64,000 bases of DNA from Streptomyces sp. NBC_00287. GTDB taxonomy: Bacteria > Actinomycetota > Actinomycetes > Streptomycetales > Streptomycetaceae. A program made the translations under genes and the position numbers. The notes below the pieces were generated by a model that saw only the letters and a list, made by a program, of their open reading frames with translations, was not told the DNA's origin and made no database searches. Below, piece after piece: positions 62,809 through 64,000 of this stretch. Each line of letters begins with the position of its first letter. The first letter of the stretch is position 1. The stretch spans positions 4,030,001 through 4,094,000 of the forward strand of contig NZ_CP108053.1 of NCBI RefSeq assembly GCF_036173105.1, read 5' to 3'.

Positions 62809-63075
62809 TCATCCGGGCTGGGCGTGCTTGCCCAGCTCCTCGCCCCACGCGTCGAGGATCTCCTGCGTGGTCATCGCGTCCACATCCGCGGGCAGTTCCT
62901 TGCCCGACTTGGCCAGGTCCGCCTGCCACAGCTCGATGTAGTCCGCACGGCTTCTCGGCGGCTCGTTCTGTACGGACACGGAGGTGTCCTCGACGAAGGC
63001 GGCGTACGCGGCGGCGCCCGCTCCCGCGCACACAACTGCCAACGCCACAGCGGCTATCAGGGGTTTCTTGGTCAC
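62809..63075 (-). CDS. Small exported or membrane-anchored protein
   Basis: An 88-residue protein: a signal or anchor segment at about 5-25 (LIAAVALAVVCAGAGAAAYA) and a short acidic soluble part with ADYIELWQADLAKSGKELP and TTQEILDAWGEEL. No family is recognised. Conserved small secreted proteins of this size are common in Streptomyces. It is convergent to the protease and divergent from the hydrolase gene. Confidence 0.65.
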   Translation of the reverse strand: MTKKPLIAAVALAVVCAGAGAAAYAAFVEDTSVSVQNEPPRSRADYIELWQADLAKSGKELPADVDAMTTQEILDAWGEELGKHAQPG

Positions 63076-63210
63076 ACGGGCAGGTTATCGACCCGACCGG
63101 ATGCGGAGGTGTCCCTTCCGGATCACGGTTGTCCGGGAGTCGTGGAGGAATCGCGGACGACCACCCGTTGTTGCAGCCACTGTCGCAGGCAAACGGAAGG
63201 ACGGACGGGC

Positions 63211-64000
63211 GTGGACGTGAACGGCACAGTGGCCGAGGGCTTCGAGCCGGTCGGGGAGGCGTTCGCGCGGAACTTCGAGACGCTCGGGGACCGGGGCGCG
63301 GCGGTCGCCGTGTACCGGGACGGCCGCAAGGTGGTCGACCTGTGGGCCGGCACCAAGGATGTCGACGGCACGGACCTGTGGCAGCGCGGCACCGCGCAGG
63401 TCGTGCGCTCGGCGACCAAGGGCGTCGCCGCCGCCGTACCCCTGCTGCTGCGGCAACGTGGGCTGCTGGACCTGGACGCGCCGGTGGGTGAGTACTGGCC
63501 GGAGTTCAAGGAGCGCGGCAAGGAGCGGGTGCTGGTCCGGCAGGTGCTGAACCACCGGGCCGGGCTGCCGGTGCTCGACCGGCCGCTCACCCCCGAAGAA
63601 GCGCTCGACCCGGCCAAGGGTCCCGAGGCGGTCGCCGCGCAGGCCCCGGCGTGGCAGCCGGGGAGCGCACACGGCTATCACGCGCTGACCTACGGCTGGA
63701 TGCTGGACGAGCTGGTACGCCGGGTGACGGGGCAGGGCGCCGGCGCGTGGATCGCCGACGAGATCGCCGGGCCGTTGGGCGCCGACTTCTGGCTGGGGCT
63801 GCCCGCCGAGGAGGAGGCCGGGGGGCGCGCGGGGCGCGTCGGCCGTATCGAGGGCCCCGAGCCCGCCCCCGGGGCGGTCTTGCGCGCCCGTCCCAAGCGT
63901 TCGGTCACCGAGGCCTACGCGGACCCGGACTCCCTCACGCGCCGGGCCTTCGCCGCGATCACTCCCTTCCCGGACCAGAACGACCCGGCGTACCGGGCGA
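63211..64000 (+). CDS. Beta-lactamase-fold serine hydrolase (3' end outside window)
   Basis: The first 263 residues of a class C beta-lactamase-like protein, a group that includes EstB-type esterases and D-amino-acid peptidases. The nucleophile motif is SATKG (Ser-x-x-Lys), and HGYHALTYGWMLDELVRR contains the second Tyr. No signal peptide is present, favouring a cytoplasmic esterase rather than a resistance enzyme. AAGGACGG lies before GTG 63211; GTG 63217 is an alternative. The C-terminal third, with the final KTG-like motif, lies beyond the right edge. Confidence 0.87.
   Translation, partial: MDVNGTVAEGFEPVGEAFARNFETLGDRGAAVAVYRDGRKVVDLWAGTKDVDGTDLWQRGTAQVVRSATKGVAAAVPLLLRQRGLLDLDAPVGEYWPEFKERGKERVLVRQVLNHRAGLPVLDRPLTPEEALDPAKGPEAVAAQAPAWQPGSAHGYHALTYGWMLDELVRRVTGQGAGAWIADEIAGPLGADFWLGLPAEEEAGGRAGRVGRIEGPEPAPGAVLRARPKRSVTEAYADPDSLTRRAFAAITPFPDQNDPAYRA

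Noticed and set aside
63211..64000. Beta-lactamase resistance gene
   Set aside because: No signal peptide is present and the sequence resembles EstB-like esterases; resistance is not supported.

Overview
The window is core-chromosome DNA from a Streptomyces or very close actinomycete. The GC content is very high, third codon positions are almost all G or C, and GTG starts are frequent. The gene order matches the conserved Streptomyces stretch mfd, glmU-prs-rplY-pth, ppc, galT-galE-galK, ispE-rsmA-rpf, rsmI, pmt, ssgE. I see no insertion sequence, prophage, CRISPR array or rRNA; there is one tRNA gene.

Layout. 1-6.4 kb: mfd (cut by the left edge) and an ATP-binding/permease ABC transporter pair, both on the minus strand. 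6.8-12.5 kb: a drug-type MFS exporter, an acetyltransferase, a DUF485 protein coupled to a sodium:solute symporter, and a secreted lectin-pectate lyase. 12.7-18.9 kb: a DivIVA-like coiled-coil protein followed by the most unusual region, a divergent four-gene island. On the minus strand it carries a WHH-nuclease/SUKH-1 fusion and a giant Imm35-like/deaminase/SUKH-4 fusion; on the plus strand a YwqJ-type deaminase with a SUKH-3 protein. These are families known from polymorphic toxin-immunity systems, but here they have no visible secretion signals and toxin and immunity domains share single chains.

19-26.2 kb: an orphan histidine kinase, tRNA-Gln(UUG), the housekeeping run glmU, prs, rplY, pth, a small membrane protein and a sortase-type (LAETG) surface protein. 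26.3-34.3 kb: ppc, a desaturase with its TetR regulator, a VOC protein, a trans-aconitate methyltransferase with a divergent MarR regulator, an orphan LuxR regulator and an acetyltransferase. 34.3-40.4 kb: the Leloir genes galT-galE-galK with a divergent sodium:sugar symporter, a small membrane protein and a second LuxR protein whose receiver domain has lost key residues.

40.7-52.1 kb (minus strand): two tandem PQQ-propeller membrane proteins, an ABC-F protein, ispE-rsmA, a resuscitation-promoting factor, a TatD nuclease, a zinc-ribbon protein and rsmI. 52.1-64 kb: protein O-mannosyltransferase, two tandem penicillin-binding proteins facing SsgE (a sporulation and cell-wall group), an ECF nickel/cobalt transporter with a NikM-NikN fusion behind a Nur-like operator, ohrR-ohr for organic peroxide defence, a secreted trypsin-like protease, a small exported protein and the start of a beta-lactamase-fold hydrolase.

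Starts were chosen by ribosome-binding site and domain boundary, and several differ from the longest open frame. Functional names come from recognising motifs by eye; no database search was run.
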